From assembly GCA_002633025.1 (NCBI GenBank), contig NMRB01001018.1, forward strand, positions 85,071 through 149,070: a DNA stretch of 64,000 nt. The letters are read 5' to 3'. The notes under the pieces were generated by a model, which searched no databases, was not told the DNA's origin, and was given only the letters and a program-made list of their open reading frames with translations. The stretch comes from Notospermus geniculatus (lineage: Eukaryota; Nemertea; Pilidiophora; Heteronemertea; Lineidae). A program made the position numbers and the translations under genes. Positions 43,189 through 53,455 of this stretch are shown one piece after another (position 1 is the first letter of the stretch; every line of letters begins with the position of its first letter).

Positions 43189-44269
43189 TGGCGGTGTTCT
43201 TTCTGAACGTGTGCAAGTTCAGTGGTTGTGGCTTAAATTTTCCGACTTTAGGTGACCTTATTCAACACATTGAAGACACACATATAGGTATGAGATATTG
43301 TTCTATCGAACAGAGAAAAGCAAATCTGCACAGAAGGTCCTGATCGCTCGCATTTTTGCACCAAAGTGCGTTGTTTACATGGGTCGATTTTGCCGCAAGA
43401 GGGCGTGGTTATCCATGTGTATGAGTATACATTGTTGTGCATGTTCAATGAAGCATTTTGACAGCTCTCTGACTTGTGGTCACTGTAAGTGTAACTTCAC
43501 ACTCCTGTTTTAGGCTGTTCGGGTCAGATTGTGGCCATGATTTTACCCGGTATGCCTGCGTAATTAGATCCCTACACTCATCTCATGTCCGGTACCCAGT
43601 AGGCGCACTATCCGGATCCCGCTGCCCATCACATCACCTGCCGAGGACTCGCAGTGTGATGTAGGCCTTACAATAATGTTGCCCAACCGAATCACCAACC
43701 AACCTACATCGGATGCAATTCGAGAGCAAATTTTTATTTCCAGTGAGCAGTGACTCCATGAGACATGAATATTTCAGGGTTACGAAGAGTGCGATATATA
43801 TCCATACCCATCATCATTTCGTGTAATTTATACTTGATATTTTTCTTTCTCTTTGTATTACTAGATTCAGATCCCAAAGCTATAGAAAAACAGGAGTTAC
43901 AACCACCGCCTTCTTTACCGCTGAGTTATATTTTCAAGTGAGTATTTGACATGTTGCATCATAGAATTGTCAGGTATATTCATAGCTTCATGGAGCAATT
44001 TGTCATGAAGCATACCGGTAATCATTGTTGGGCTGGATGCCCAAATTCATGACTGAAATAGAAGGTGCAGAGGACCTGATGTAATTAAGAGACCTGTTGT
44101 TGATTTTCAACCCCTATGTTCGGTCTCGATTCAATGTGTTTAAAAAGATTTTCTTCGTTCAGATTTTTCTGTGAGACTGGGAAGAAGGAGAACAGCAGTA
44201 TCGAACTCCTGAAAAAGAAGCAGAGAGCTCAATCTCCAGTGGTTTCTGTGAGGAGTAACACACCAACTG
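43188..44269 (+). CDS. JAZF1: JAZF1-type zinc-finger protein, first three exons
   Basis: Exons 43188-43287, 43865-43937 and 44163-44269, all with GT donors (GTATGA, GTGAGT, GTAAGA) and AG acceptors, joined in frame for 93 codons. The start follows an in-frame TGA at 43164. Exon 1 encodes an atypical C2H2 finger: C9, C14, H27, H32 in CKFSGCGLNFPTLGDLIQHI. Exon 2 gives DSDPKAIEKQELQ and PLSYI; exon 3 begins FFCE and is lysine-rich (LLKKKQR), ending in a Ser/Thr/Pro stretch. The order and wording match vertebrate JAZF1 (TIP27), a nuclear partner of orphan receptor TR4 and of NuA4/TIP60. The C-terminal fingers are not seen and must lie in the gap at 44341 or beyond the window. Human JAZF1 begins about eight residues earlier. 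An antisense GPCR and many elements would lie in the following intron. Confidence 0.9.
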
Positions 44270-44340
44270 GTAAGACCACTGTTGACAACTGATACGATTT
44301 TACATCCGCTTGTCGGATCCGACATGATTGTACGTCTGAA

Positions 44341-45117
44341 NNNNNNNNNNNNNNNNNNNNNNNNNNNNNNNNNNNNNNNNNNNNNNNNNNNNNNNNNNNN
44401 NNNNNNNNNNNNNNNNNNNNNNNNNNNNNNNNNNNNNNNNNNNNNNNNNNNNNNNNNNNNNNNNNNNNNNNNNNNNNNNNNNNNNNNNNNNNNNNNNNNN
44501 NNNNNNNNNNNNNNNNNNNNNNNNNNNNNNNNNNNNNNNNNNNNNNNNNNNNNNNNNNNNNNNNNNNNNNNNNNNNNNNNNNNNNNNNNNNNNNNNNNNN
44601 NNNNNNNNNNNNNNNNNNNNNNNNNNNNNNNNNNNNNNNNNNNNNNNNNNNNNNNNNNNNNNNNNNNNNNNNNNNNNNNNNNNNNNNNNNNNNNNNNNNN
44701 NNNNNNNNNNNNNNNNNNNNNNNNNNNNNNNNNNNNNNNNNNNNNNNNNNNNNNNNNNNNNNNNNNNNNNNNNNNNNNNNNNNNNNNNNNNNNNNNNNNN
44801 NNNNNNNNNNNNNNNNNNNNNNNNNNNNNNNNNNNNNNNNNNNNNNNNNNNNNNNNNNNNNNNNNNNNNNNNNNNNNNNNNNNNNNNNNNNNNNNNNNNN
44901 NNNNNNNNNNNNNNNNNNNNNNNNNNNNNNNNNNNNNNNNNNNNNNNNNNNNNNNNNNNNNNNNNNNNNNNNNNNNNNNNNNNNNNNNNNNNNNNNNNNN
45001 NNNNNNNNNNNNNNNNNNNNNNNNNNNNNNNNNNNNNNNNNNNNNNNNNNNNNNNNNNNNNNNNNNNNNNNNNNNNNNNNNNNNNNNNNNNNNNNNNNNN
45101 NNNNNNNNNNNNNNNNN
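44341..45117. other. assembly gap (777 N)
   Basis: Run of N; may hide JAZF1 exon 4. Confidence 0.99.
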
Positions 45118-45617
45118 TGTCTTGATGTTGCTCTATTGACTGACTCAGGGTGAATACAGTGGCGCCACCAAATAGCCTGGTAGTCTATCATGTTTCGGAG
45201 GTGTTTTGAAAGTGCCTTATGGTCGTTTGCATTTCTCTTGACCACCACCGTGGCGTGGTGGTCTTTTTTTAGTGCTCGGATCTCCAGTTTTTGTTCATGC
45301 AGTTCAGCTTTAACCCAGATTGTTCATATACCTGACATACCTCTCTCTGTCATTACACTATTATGTCCAAACGGGTGAGCACATGGTCCATGGACCATTT
45401 CATTTTGTGTCACACACGACTACCGTAGAATGGACCACGAATTTCCTGTGGTTGGAGTATTGGATTCGTGGTTCCGGAGAAGTTCCGCACCAATGGACAA
45501 CGGGTTACGTCGAAGTTATGTTACTATGGGTCATTTTCTTCCGATGCTATAGTGATTTTCATTCCCCCAACCCCAAATTCTTCGTACAAAACCGCGAATA
45601 GGGGGCTAACTGCCGGT

Positions 45618-45780
45618 GTAACGTTTTTGAATGTTCCCACTCCCCTACTATTGTCTGAGGGAATAAGCTGCGACTTGATAATAAGGGACAAACAAGACAT
45701 GACGTGTGTCAACGTATCGTTTCCAAAACAATAAGGGGAAACACTGGCATTCGGAAACACCAGCAGATGTCATACCGGCC
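45618..45780. mobile_element. CCGGTGTAACG-family MITE, long form
   Basis: CCGGTGTAACG ... GAATAAGCTGCGACTTGA ... GATGTCATACCGG; the same interior as 59914-60093. Confidence 0.65.
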
Positions 45781-46244
45781 TTTCAGACTGACCACCGCCT
45801 CTCAGGTCCCAGGTCACAGACAGTGGGTTTTTACCATAAAAAGTCAGAAAAAATTCTAATGGCATGAAACCAATGGGATGTACTCCAGAACATGGCCTAG
45901 AATACATATATGAAAACCGGAAAAAAATCGGTTGGGAAATTTTTGTGAAATATGTGCTTTTCAAATTCATGTACATTTTCCTGTACATTTATGTATATAC
46001 AAAGTATATGGCAAAGTCCTACCCGTAGTTTCTATTTTCAGGACATTTTACATTAGACTACACTTTTACGGTATTCTCCATGGGCATTTGATAGAAACCA
46101 CCCAGATATATTTTAACAGATGAAATATCAAAACCACAAAATTGGGTAGTTTTCCCACAAAATTCAATATTAGGTCTAAGTCCAATAATAAGGGGTTAAA
46201 ACAACCCAAGTAACAATTTGATATTTTATCAGCTGGAATTATTT

Positions 46245-46842
46245 AAAGGGCCTCTAGAGGCAGCTCGCTATTAGGCTACTAAGTTACAGTACTTCCACGA
46301 TGCAACAGATGGCGCTAGTGACCATGAACTCATGAATTGTGAATTAAGGTAGACTGGTACCCGATCCTAACTATTTTACATCGGGCTTTTGCAAATGTTA
46401 GGACCGGGCGTGCCTACCGCCTTCGTGCCTCTGATTGGTCGGTGCTGGCGCAGGTGGTAAGTATGTGAACTATTATGTTGATAGATTTTCTATTTTTAAC
46501 ATGGAAAACCCCCGGCGTGATTGGTGAATTTCCTGGGTCAAAGGTCGGTCACCTTCTATCTGCATTCTGGTACGTCAGCCGTATTGAGAATTGAATAAAT
46601 TTACATAATTTACATAAAATTTTCAAGTGACGTCACTGTCAGAATTCCTCCACAAATGGCGGCCACGACTGGTCCTACCATTCAAAAGCGACACCATCGG
46701 TAGGACCAGGTACTAGTCTAGAATTAAGGTTGACAGTGATGAAATTTTACTTCAAAATTGATGCCCAGGTTGGATCCTCATGCCACCAATTCTGTATTAG
46801 TAATCATATCAATATACACCAAAAAGCTGCCTCTTGAGGCCC
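46245..46842 (+). mobile_element. TTTAAAGGGCC..CAGCTCGCTATTAGG element in the foldback loop
   Basis: Left end like 17174; right end AAGCTGCCTCTTGAGGCCC. Interrupted by 46351-46720. Confidence 0.6.
46351..46720. mobile_element. 370-base element with 10-base target duplication
   Basis: GAATTAAGGT at 46341-46350 and 46721-46730. Ends AGACTGGTACC and GGTACTAGTCTA. Related ends occur in the 11660 and 51810 repeats. Confidence 0.75.
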
Positions 46843-47480
46843 ACCTAGTGCTCCATGGAGAACCCTGTAAAAGTGAAATCGACTGCAAAACGTCCTGAAA
46901 ATGGAAACTACGGGAAGGAATTTGTCATATACTTTGTACATACATAAATGTACAGGAAAATGTACATGAATTTGAAAAACACATATTTCACAAAAATTTC
47001 CTAACGGATTTTTTCCCGGTTTTCATATACATGTATGTATTCTAGGCCATGTTCTGGAGAACATCTCATTTTTTGGTTTCATGCCATTAGAATGTTTTCT
47101 GACTTCTTTATGGTTAAAACCCACTGTGAGGTGTACGGACCGTAAAGATGCGATCTAAATCAAAATTTTGGGACCCTTTAATGCATGCAAACACCCCTTG
47201 GCTCCAGGCCTAATGAAGATAATTAGTAACATAAACGATACAATTGCCTGACTTTTAGATGAGAGGTGATAATGGATTCTTTGATTTCAAAAGAAATTGA
47301 ATCAAGAAAATGCACTGAAGTCATTTCTAAAGACACCAGGAACAATAATGATATTGATCAAGCTTTTCAATAAATGCCAACACATAGAACGTTCTCTTTA
47401 GTCATTCGGTTGAACGTTTGGGAAGAATTAAGCTGATAGTTTTATCCCAACCTTAGAACTATAAATGCACTCTGATTTAA

Positions 47481-47936
47481 AGCCACACTGTGTTCAATGG
47501 GAGCGCCAATTGGTCACGTGATGACTACTGATAGAGCAGACGAGACACCTAGCGTTGACCTAGGCCCATTGTTCGAGAGATGCGGTTCACCAAGCACGGC
47601 CAATCACACCTTGAATCGTCATGAATAATAGGTGGCATTGGTGTACTATCAGTTCAAAACCACGCGTATATTCTCGCGTGGTCTGCGTGATCGGGGTTCC
47701 CTATTCAGAAAGTGCCTACATTCGCCGACGTTAGTGTAGTGTAAAATGTACTATGCTCTATCTGAATACATTAGCGCTCCGCCAGAAGGTTTTTCATTGT
47801 GTGCTGAAAACTAAGTCTTGATTCTTTGAAGTACGTGTCAGGTAAGCGTTTTGGGCACCATCACGAGGCTACGAGACCTCTTACCTGCATTTCCCTAACA
47901 CGTTGAAAATACCGTAAAATTCAATACAGAGGGGCT
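47481..47936 (+). mobile_element. TTAA-flanked MITE (as 26242-26478), interrupted
   Basis: TTAA at 47477-47480 and 47937-47940; split by the element at 47497-47703. Confidence 0.75.
47497..47703 (+). mobile_element. ATGGGGAGCACC-family element, third copy
   Basis: TTCA directly outside both ends (47493-47496, 47704-47707). Inserted in the preceding MITE. Confidence 0.7.
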
Positions 47937-48242
47937 TTAATGAATTTTACACTTGACGCACTTTTTGACGAAGAGTTTGGCGATTGTGGATGACGATCTC
48001 TTTGGAGGGGAAGAGAATACAGGATTTTTCGATTGTTATACAGTTGTAGAGGATCTCTCAGTAAAAACACCACACCGTTCAGCTTGTTTCTATACATTTT
48101 TCTTGGGCCAAATCAATTTGAAATGGACTTCAATTTTTTTCCACAATGAACCGTTGAATTTCTTTGTTTGTCCTTCCGCTTGGTGCAAGAACAGACATAC
48201 CTCACATTCTGTCGAAATTTCTTCATAGAAAAAATATAGATA

Positions 48243-49019
48243 CTTTATTCTCGCCTCTAAGAGGTCAGTCATTAATGTCCAGAAAGTGACACTTTCTAGG
48301 CAAGTCTTACACTCAATAATTTAGTGGTCTCGGCCTCCGCTCGAAGCTGTCACCCTCAACCACTGAAACATTTGGTGCCAAAGTCCGTTTCTGAACACTA
48401 GGTGTCACTACCAGTTGCGCGGGAAAAACCAGCCAATGACTGATCAGCTTTCAAACAAGCTTTGGCCGTGTTGTTTCTGTGGACGAAATCACGGCAATCC
48501 AAGAACATGCTGAATACAAAGTGCTTACACCGCTGTACTGTCCCACATCGGGTCATATGTGACGTTGAGTATGTTAACTTTTCATTTCGGAGTGAATGTG
48601 TTCAAAAAAAGTGGTGCAAAATAGCACAAAAAGCCCCGAATATACAGCTACGGCCACTCGATACTTGTCACGTGACCAATGCAGCCAATAAGAAAATGTT
48701 TCATGTTTTCCTTAGTTACGCGAAATACTGGTCGCTGATTAGTTGATGACATTTTGCGCCATCTAGTGTAGAGAAACATGATCCGGCCCCATCTGTGCCA
48801 GTGGTTGAGAGCGTATAACTAGTATTAAGCTCGAGGCCGCTGGGGACGAGTGTAGGCAAGTCTAGGCATTGCGAGGTCATTGTGAGTATACAATATTCCA
48901 ACAAACTTCCTCGTTCTGATTGGTCGAACAAAGAACGAAGCACCGGCGCCAATTATGGAAATGGAACAAAGGCCTAGTCATGAGTACTCTGGACTGACCT
49001 CTTAGAGGCGAGGATAAAG
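48243..49019. mobile_element. 777-base TA-flanked element in the GPCR pseudogene
   Basis: CTTTATTCTCGCCTCTAAGA and its inverse, TA outside both (48241-48242, 49020-49021). Empty site near 53583 in the intact locus. Confidence 0.85.
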
Positions 49020-49053
49020 TAATGTGTTAAAAGCGAAATTACACGAATCAATA

Positions 49054-49213
49054 GTGAGTTTAAGAAACCACACGTTAACGCTAACGCTAACGTTAATGAC
49101 ATCATGATTTTGACGTCACATCGAATGAATTCGTTGTATTTCTTCTGGGGGTGACGTCATTTTGACGTAATTAGCGTTAGCGTTAGCGTTAACGTTTGGT
49201 TTCTTAAACTCAC
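49054..49213. mobile_element. 160-base TA-flanked GTGAGTTTAAG MITE in the pseudogene
   Basis: Inverted GTGAGTTTAAGAAACC ends; TA at 49052-49053 and 49214-49215. Subterminal TAACGCTAACG runs. Confidence 0.85.
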
Positions 49214-49447
49214 TAATGATTTCCCCGACAGCCTTGATAAGTCTATGCAGTGCAATTATGAAAGGCGAATAGTGGCCGACGGTCGGCTGGTACTGACTCC
49301 AAAAAGCCCTCCGTATTATAGAGGGGAATTTGAACACGAAAAATGTCGTGGAAACAACCAGGATCATCCAAATAACCTGCCTACTTGTAGCTTTGGAGTC
49401 TGTGGTCAGTTCTTCTCTTCTTCTCTCGTTGATCTTCAGAGTCAGTA

Positions 49448-49586
49448 AGGAGTTTGAGATCAGCGACTTATCACTGATCCTTATACGTATACGGATAGAT
49501 TTCTGTACAACGAGGACAAATTTTGTGTACATTTCGATCCGTATACGTATAAGGATCCCTGATAAGTTGCTGATCTCAAACTCCCT
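49448..49586. mobile_element. 139-base MITE with AGTA duplication in the pseudogene
   Basis: AGTA at 49444-49447 and 49587-49590, single at 53844-53847 in the intact gene. Ends AGGAGTTTGAGATCAGC and GCTGATCTCAAACTCCCT. Confidence 0.9.
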
Positions 49587-49910
49587 AGTAAAATCCCTGT
49601 GTCACTGATGACGATGACCGTGAGGGGGATGTAGATGTATACACTGAAGATTGAGTAAAATTATCGTCGCCAGATGGCCAGAAAAGTGAAACGGACATAT
49701 CCAACCTTCGAATGCTTTTTGCCTCCTGCGAAACAGATTCATTGGGAAAAGTACCAAGTCAGACGAGACGTTTGCTCAGCAGATAGCTCGCTGTGTGCGC
49801 GTATTTTTCGGTGAGTTTTCTGCCTCACAAGACCTTGAGGTGAATATTCAAAATGTTTGATATTTTTCGCCTCGAGGCGACTCACCGTGTGCGCGCTACA
49901 TGAGCTACGT

Positions 49911-50411
49911 GCTGAGGGCAGAAATTCCAGGTGGCCAATGAAATCGCATCCTCCGTTCACATGATTTCAAGATGGCGGCCCCAGCGGAATAACAGACATG
50001 CATAAAACGGAAGACGCTGAAATGGAAGTAAATGTAATTGAACGAAAAGTCTTCGGCTTTTTATTGTCGATCACTTCAGATGTATGGCAAGCCACAGCGG
50101 AATTTATTCAAGACTCTGAAAAACTTAGGTTCAAGAAATAAAATTTATAATTCTTAGTTGTACATGTAAATGTTTACTTCTTGAATATTTCAAAGTTTTG
50201 AATAAATTCCGCTTAGCCTTGCCATACATCTGAAGTGATCGACAATAAAAAAAGACTTTTCGTTCAACTGCATTTACTTCCAATTCAGTGTCTTCTGTTA
50301 TGCATACATGTACATCCGCCATGTCTATATCCGCTGGGGGGGGGCGCCATCTTGAAATCATGTGAACGGAGGATGCGATTTCATTGGCCACCTGGAATTT
50401 CTGCCCTCAGC
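49911..50411. mobile_element. 501-base near-palindrome
   Basis: GCTGAGGGCAGAAATTCC at the left end and its inverse at the right end. Arms of about 230 bases with only small differences, short AT-rich loop near 50150. The flank at 49757-49910 carries TTTGCTCAGCAGATAGCTCG-type arms like 30382-30593. Confidence 0.85.
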
Positions 50412-50419
50412 AGATCGTT

Positions 50420-50640
50420 TAGATACGTAACAGGCGATGTTGTGTTCCTCGTGATGTTGCCAATATCAGGCTGTGCATGTAGATCACCAACGACGACTAC
50501 ATGCACAGACTTCGCCATGACAGCAAACCAGAGCATCCTTGGGAAAACCTCGGAGCAAGGGAAGAGGATGATCCTCCGTCATCGATGAAAGCTGGGTATA
50601 TTATCGAGAAGCAGAAAGGTCCTCGAACACTATTGTGCCT
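50420..50640 (-). repeat. receptor-flanking block, copy A
   Basis: Similar to 54735-54970, just upstream of the intact receptor, and to 57930-58230 (GTGATGTTGCCAATATCAGG, AGACTTCGCC, CAGCAAACC words). Probably the old 5' flank of the pseudogene. Confidence 0.65.
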
Positions 50641-50830
50641 TTCACTGTGAAGCAGGTTAATATCCACATTTAGATGTGTTTGCGTGTCCGTTGTCCGTTC
50701 AACTCAGGGAGCAGCCATTGTGCTTCGAGGTCGATGGATTACACATTGAAATTTAAAAAAAAAATGGATGCGCCCCGTAAACGGACTACCCACACGCACA
50801 CGCACGCATACCTGGATATATTTTCCCTTA

Positions 50831-50977
50831 AGCTGCTTTTCCACGAGGCGTTTGCGGGCGCGGAATAGGATGCGGGCGCGGGTGGAAAACATCGATCCAA
50901 CGTATTTCCCTTTAGCTGTTTCACCCGCACCCGCTCCCGCCACCGAAACCGCGTCCGCAAACGTCTCGTGGAAAAGC
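50831..50977. mobile_element. second copy of the 17798-17950 MITE, right end lost
   Basis: TTA at 50828-50830, AGCTGCTTTTCCACGAGGCG ... CTCGTGGAAAAGC; no TTA after the right end. Confidence 0.75.
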
Positions 50978-51054
50978 GAATCCGAAAATTCCATCGTAAT
51001 CCGGACAGGCGTGTGGAGGCCTTTAGAAGTATGTAACGTGTTACCTACTACAGA

Positions 51055-51330
51055 GACGTTGTTTCTGCTGCAACATTACCGGCAAGCCGTATTTGTAACT
51101 GAAGCTCTGATAAGAACACCGCAAAATAATTCGTTGGATGAATTTGATCAAGTTGTTTTTTGAACAAGCAATGAAATTTGATTTGTCCTTAATTTGTCCA
51201 TTTTGCTCGTTTTATAATCGTAAAGGAATCAAATGATTCATTTCATAATATGATCATATTCAACCTCACGGAATAAAAGAAGACTTTTGATTTTAATACA
51301 TGTTTATATCTTTTTTCGCAGATACATATA
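51055..51330 (+). repeat. block shared with 58340-58600
   Basis: ACACCGCAAAATAATTCG, GAAATTTGATTTGTCC and AAAGGAATCAAA(T/C)GATTC in the same order in both. Confidence 0.7.
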
Positions 51331-51497
51331 GAAATCGGCAGTGATCAAGTTTGTAAGGTATGAAACGTGATTTCTATTCTTGTTGAGAGCTCTTGTTGAC
51401 CTTGATGGAATAAGGTGGGTTGTGTTTGTATGGTCGTCGATTGTAGCAATACCAATCACTAATAGGTTGCTGCCTGTAGGGGAGTGGTCTCTTTATC

Positions 51498-51630
51498 ATC
51501 GATCACCGGCGTACGGATCCGGTCCCTTTCCAGTCCGTTTGCCCCCACTTTGCCGGATACGACTACGCAGAAATCCATTTGATCGATTTTTACGGACCTG
51601 AATCGGAGAAAATCCGTGCACCAGTGATCG
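51498..51630. mobile_element. small TIR element (GATCACCGGCG)
   Basis: TCGATCACCGGCGTACGGAT and GTGCACCAGTGATCGACG as imperfect inverted ends; related to sequence at 55865-56035. Confidence 0.45.
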
Positions 51631-51809
51631 ACGCTTTAAGTCTCTTGCCCAAAACATTCGTCCTTTCCTATTTTCGCAAAGCCTACTGTAAAATACAAGC
51701 CTGCCGGCATTGGTGGGTCACGTGGTTTGATCATGGATGTTGGTAGTCAAAATGCAAGATTTTATCAAAAAAAACATCACGCACCACGCAAGCCAGGTGA
51801 AGGCACGTA

Positions 51810-52240
51810 GACCGAACACTGTCCTGATTGAAAATACTAGGACAGACGCAAGCAAATGCATAAGACCATCATGGCGCCCGCTGGTCTATATTTAGCTCGG
51901 GGAAGCCCCGTAAGCAAAATAGCAATTGTATCACCGTTCACTGCCCGTTTGAGGCATTTAGCTTGCATGGGTTTTAGGCAGCAGTAAGCTGTTTGCCTTC
52001 TTTAATTCACCTGAGCTAAAGCCAACTTTGATCTCAAGCAAAAATCTGTGTTTTCCTGAAATTTACTCATGATTACGAGATCATCATGATCATGATCATG
52101 CCCAAGTTGTGGGAGCCGCCATCTATTGGAGCTTGTAGAATGACGTCACTCTCGTCGGAATTCCGCCGTAAGATCATTTGATTTCACCGGTCTTCGAATG
52201 CAAGCTGCCCAGAAGACCGGGTACCAGTCTAGAAGACACG
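51810..52240 (-). repeat. inverted pair of the 11660-11890 repeat
   Basis: Same terminal blocks on the minus strand; extra 150-200 bases inside, including an ATCATGATCATGATCATG run. Confidence 0.65.
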
Positions 52241-52466
52241 GAGGTAACCATCTTTGTCGCTCCACTCCCGCGGCGCTACTGGAATGAGCGCCATGGAGGT
52301 GGAGCGGCAAAGACGGGAGACGGCAAAGAAGCACGCTTTACCACAGTCATGACAGTCAGAAACATCCCATGGTATTTATAGCGGACCGTATGGCTTTCCA
52401 TTCGTCAGCAACAGAACATATTATTTAAAACATGAAATATCAATAATAGGCCTACCATAATGTGAC

Positions 52467-52620
52467 CCGGTGTAACGTCGATCAGTGTTCCCCGTATTTC
52501 TGTGTTTTTCTTATTGTTTCCCTCCTGACGGATTAAGCTGCAACTAACCCAACAATAACCATTCTAGGCCGCATCTATTGTTGGGGAACACTGAGCTACA
52601 GAAACAGGCTTTACACCTGT
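52467..52620. mobile_element. CCGGTGTAACG-family MITE, second copy
   Basis: Differs from 20885-21040 at only a few positions until the right end. Confidence 0.7.
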
Positions 52621-52662
52621 ACGACAAAATGAGTCGGAGTGCGCACATAAGAAGACCCAACG

Positions 52663-52809
52663 GGCCGTATGCACCAAGCGAAGATTATCTGGAACTCAGG
52701 TTGAGCCACAACTTTTCCATTGTCACATCATGCCCTGGCAAATCTGAACAATTGAAAACTTGTGGCTCAACCTGAGTTCAAGATAATCTTCATTTGGTGC
52801 ATTACGGCC
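52663..52809. mobile_element. 147-base hairpin MITE (GGCCGTATGCACCAAG)
   Basis: Arms of about 48 bases (ATTATCTGGAACTCAGGTTG and inverse) with a few mismatches. Confidence 0.8.
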
Positions 52810-52814
52810 AACAT

Positions 52815-53400
52815 GTCCAAGGTGACCCCAACGGTTCGCTGATTTCAGGATTGTCTGCCCATTGTGAAATTTGACTTCGTCGATTTCTGTGGTCGCTGTC
52901 TGGTTCCACCTTCGGTCTTCTTCTGTGCGACTTCCGACTCATTTTGCTGTGCCGGGTCACATATTTCAAATATCATCAGAATTCTAGACGCTTTTATTTG
53001 CGTTCTCCACCATGCTCAAACTCCTACACAGTGCCGTGTCGTTCCGCATTTTATGATTTCCACAATGATGATGGCTCACAGTAAGGTGAAACTGTCTGAC
53101 CTCTGCAATGACCCGACGGAACATGGTAAGATAACGGAATTCCCTTGAATTCCCCATTGCTGCAAGTGCAGTGATCATTGATTCACATCTGGGAGGATGT
53201 AATTGACGATATTTTGCCAACAATAAGGATTTCTAGCCTCAGCAAGTAACCAGGTAAAAATTTACAAATGCTTCTTTGATTGCTGAAGCTACGCTTTCAT
53301 GGGCCCATTGATTGAACATTGTGGATAATATAAAAAGACGGTTTCTCAGCTCCTGTCATGTCATTATGGTTTCCGATTTCAATCTCAACCATTCCAATTA
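52815..53400. other. no gene recognised
   Basis: Short shared block with 20540-20640/21180-21230 (GAAATTTGA, TGCGACTTCCGACT, GGGTCACAT); otherwise nothing. Confidence 0.4.
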
Positions 53401-53455
53401 AGTTTGGACAAAAATACATTGTACATGTCTTTCTATACATGTTTCTTGGACCAAC

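Larger units (their letters stand above)
45824..47127. mobile_element. 1.3-kb foldback element, arms of about 260 bases
   Basis: Arms 45824-46083 and 46853-47127 are inverted and similar throughout (ACAGTGGGTTTTTACCATAA outermost, GGTATTCTCCATGG innermost). The loop holds two further nested elements. Confidence 0.8.
47990..49757 (-). pseudogene. truncated class A GPCR pseudogene with three inserted elements
   Basis: Paralogue of the intact receptor at 53456-54484, matching from its 3' flank to about the fifth transmembrane segment. Matching coding stretches are 48100-48240 (C-terminus) and 49220-49445 plus 49590-49757. In these LKIN.RRREELTTDSK, VIWM.LVVSTTFFVFKFP and SGHLA are still legible. 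It is broken by elements at 48243-49019, 49054-49213 and 49448-49586. The seventh transmembrane region is lost, and similarity stops at 49757 where an unrelated hairpin begins. The first four transmembrane segments are absent. The intact gene gives the uninterrupted sequence at all three insertion points. It lies antisense in the presumed JAZF1 intron. Confidence 0.85.

Noticed and set aside
44229-45248. Long open frames across the N runs (also 19119-19625)
   Set aside because: Their length comes from undetermined bases; the real flanks are a few tens of codons.
45240-45270. GACCACCAC..GTGGTGGTC hairpin followed by T7, like an intrinsic terminator
   Set aside because: Rho-independent terminators do not apply to animal nuclear DNA; no Pol III gene precedes it.
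49975-50000. ATGGCGGC start-like words (also near 27005 and 46656)
   Set aside because: They lie inside inverted-repeat elements and open no sustained frame.
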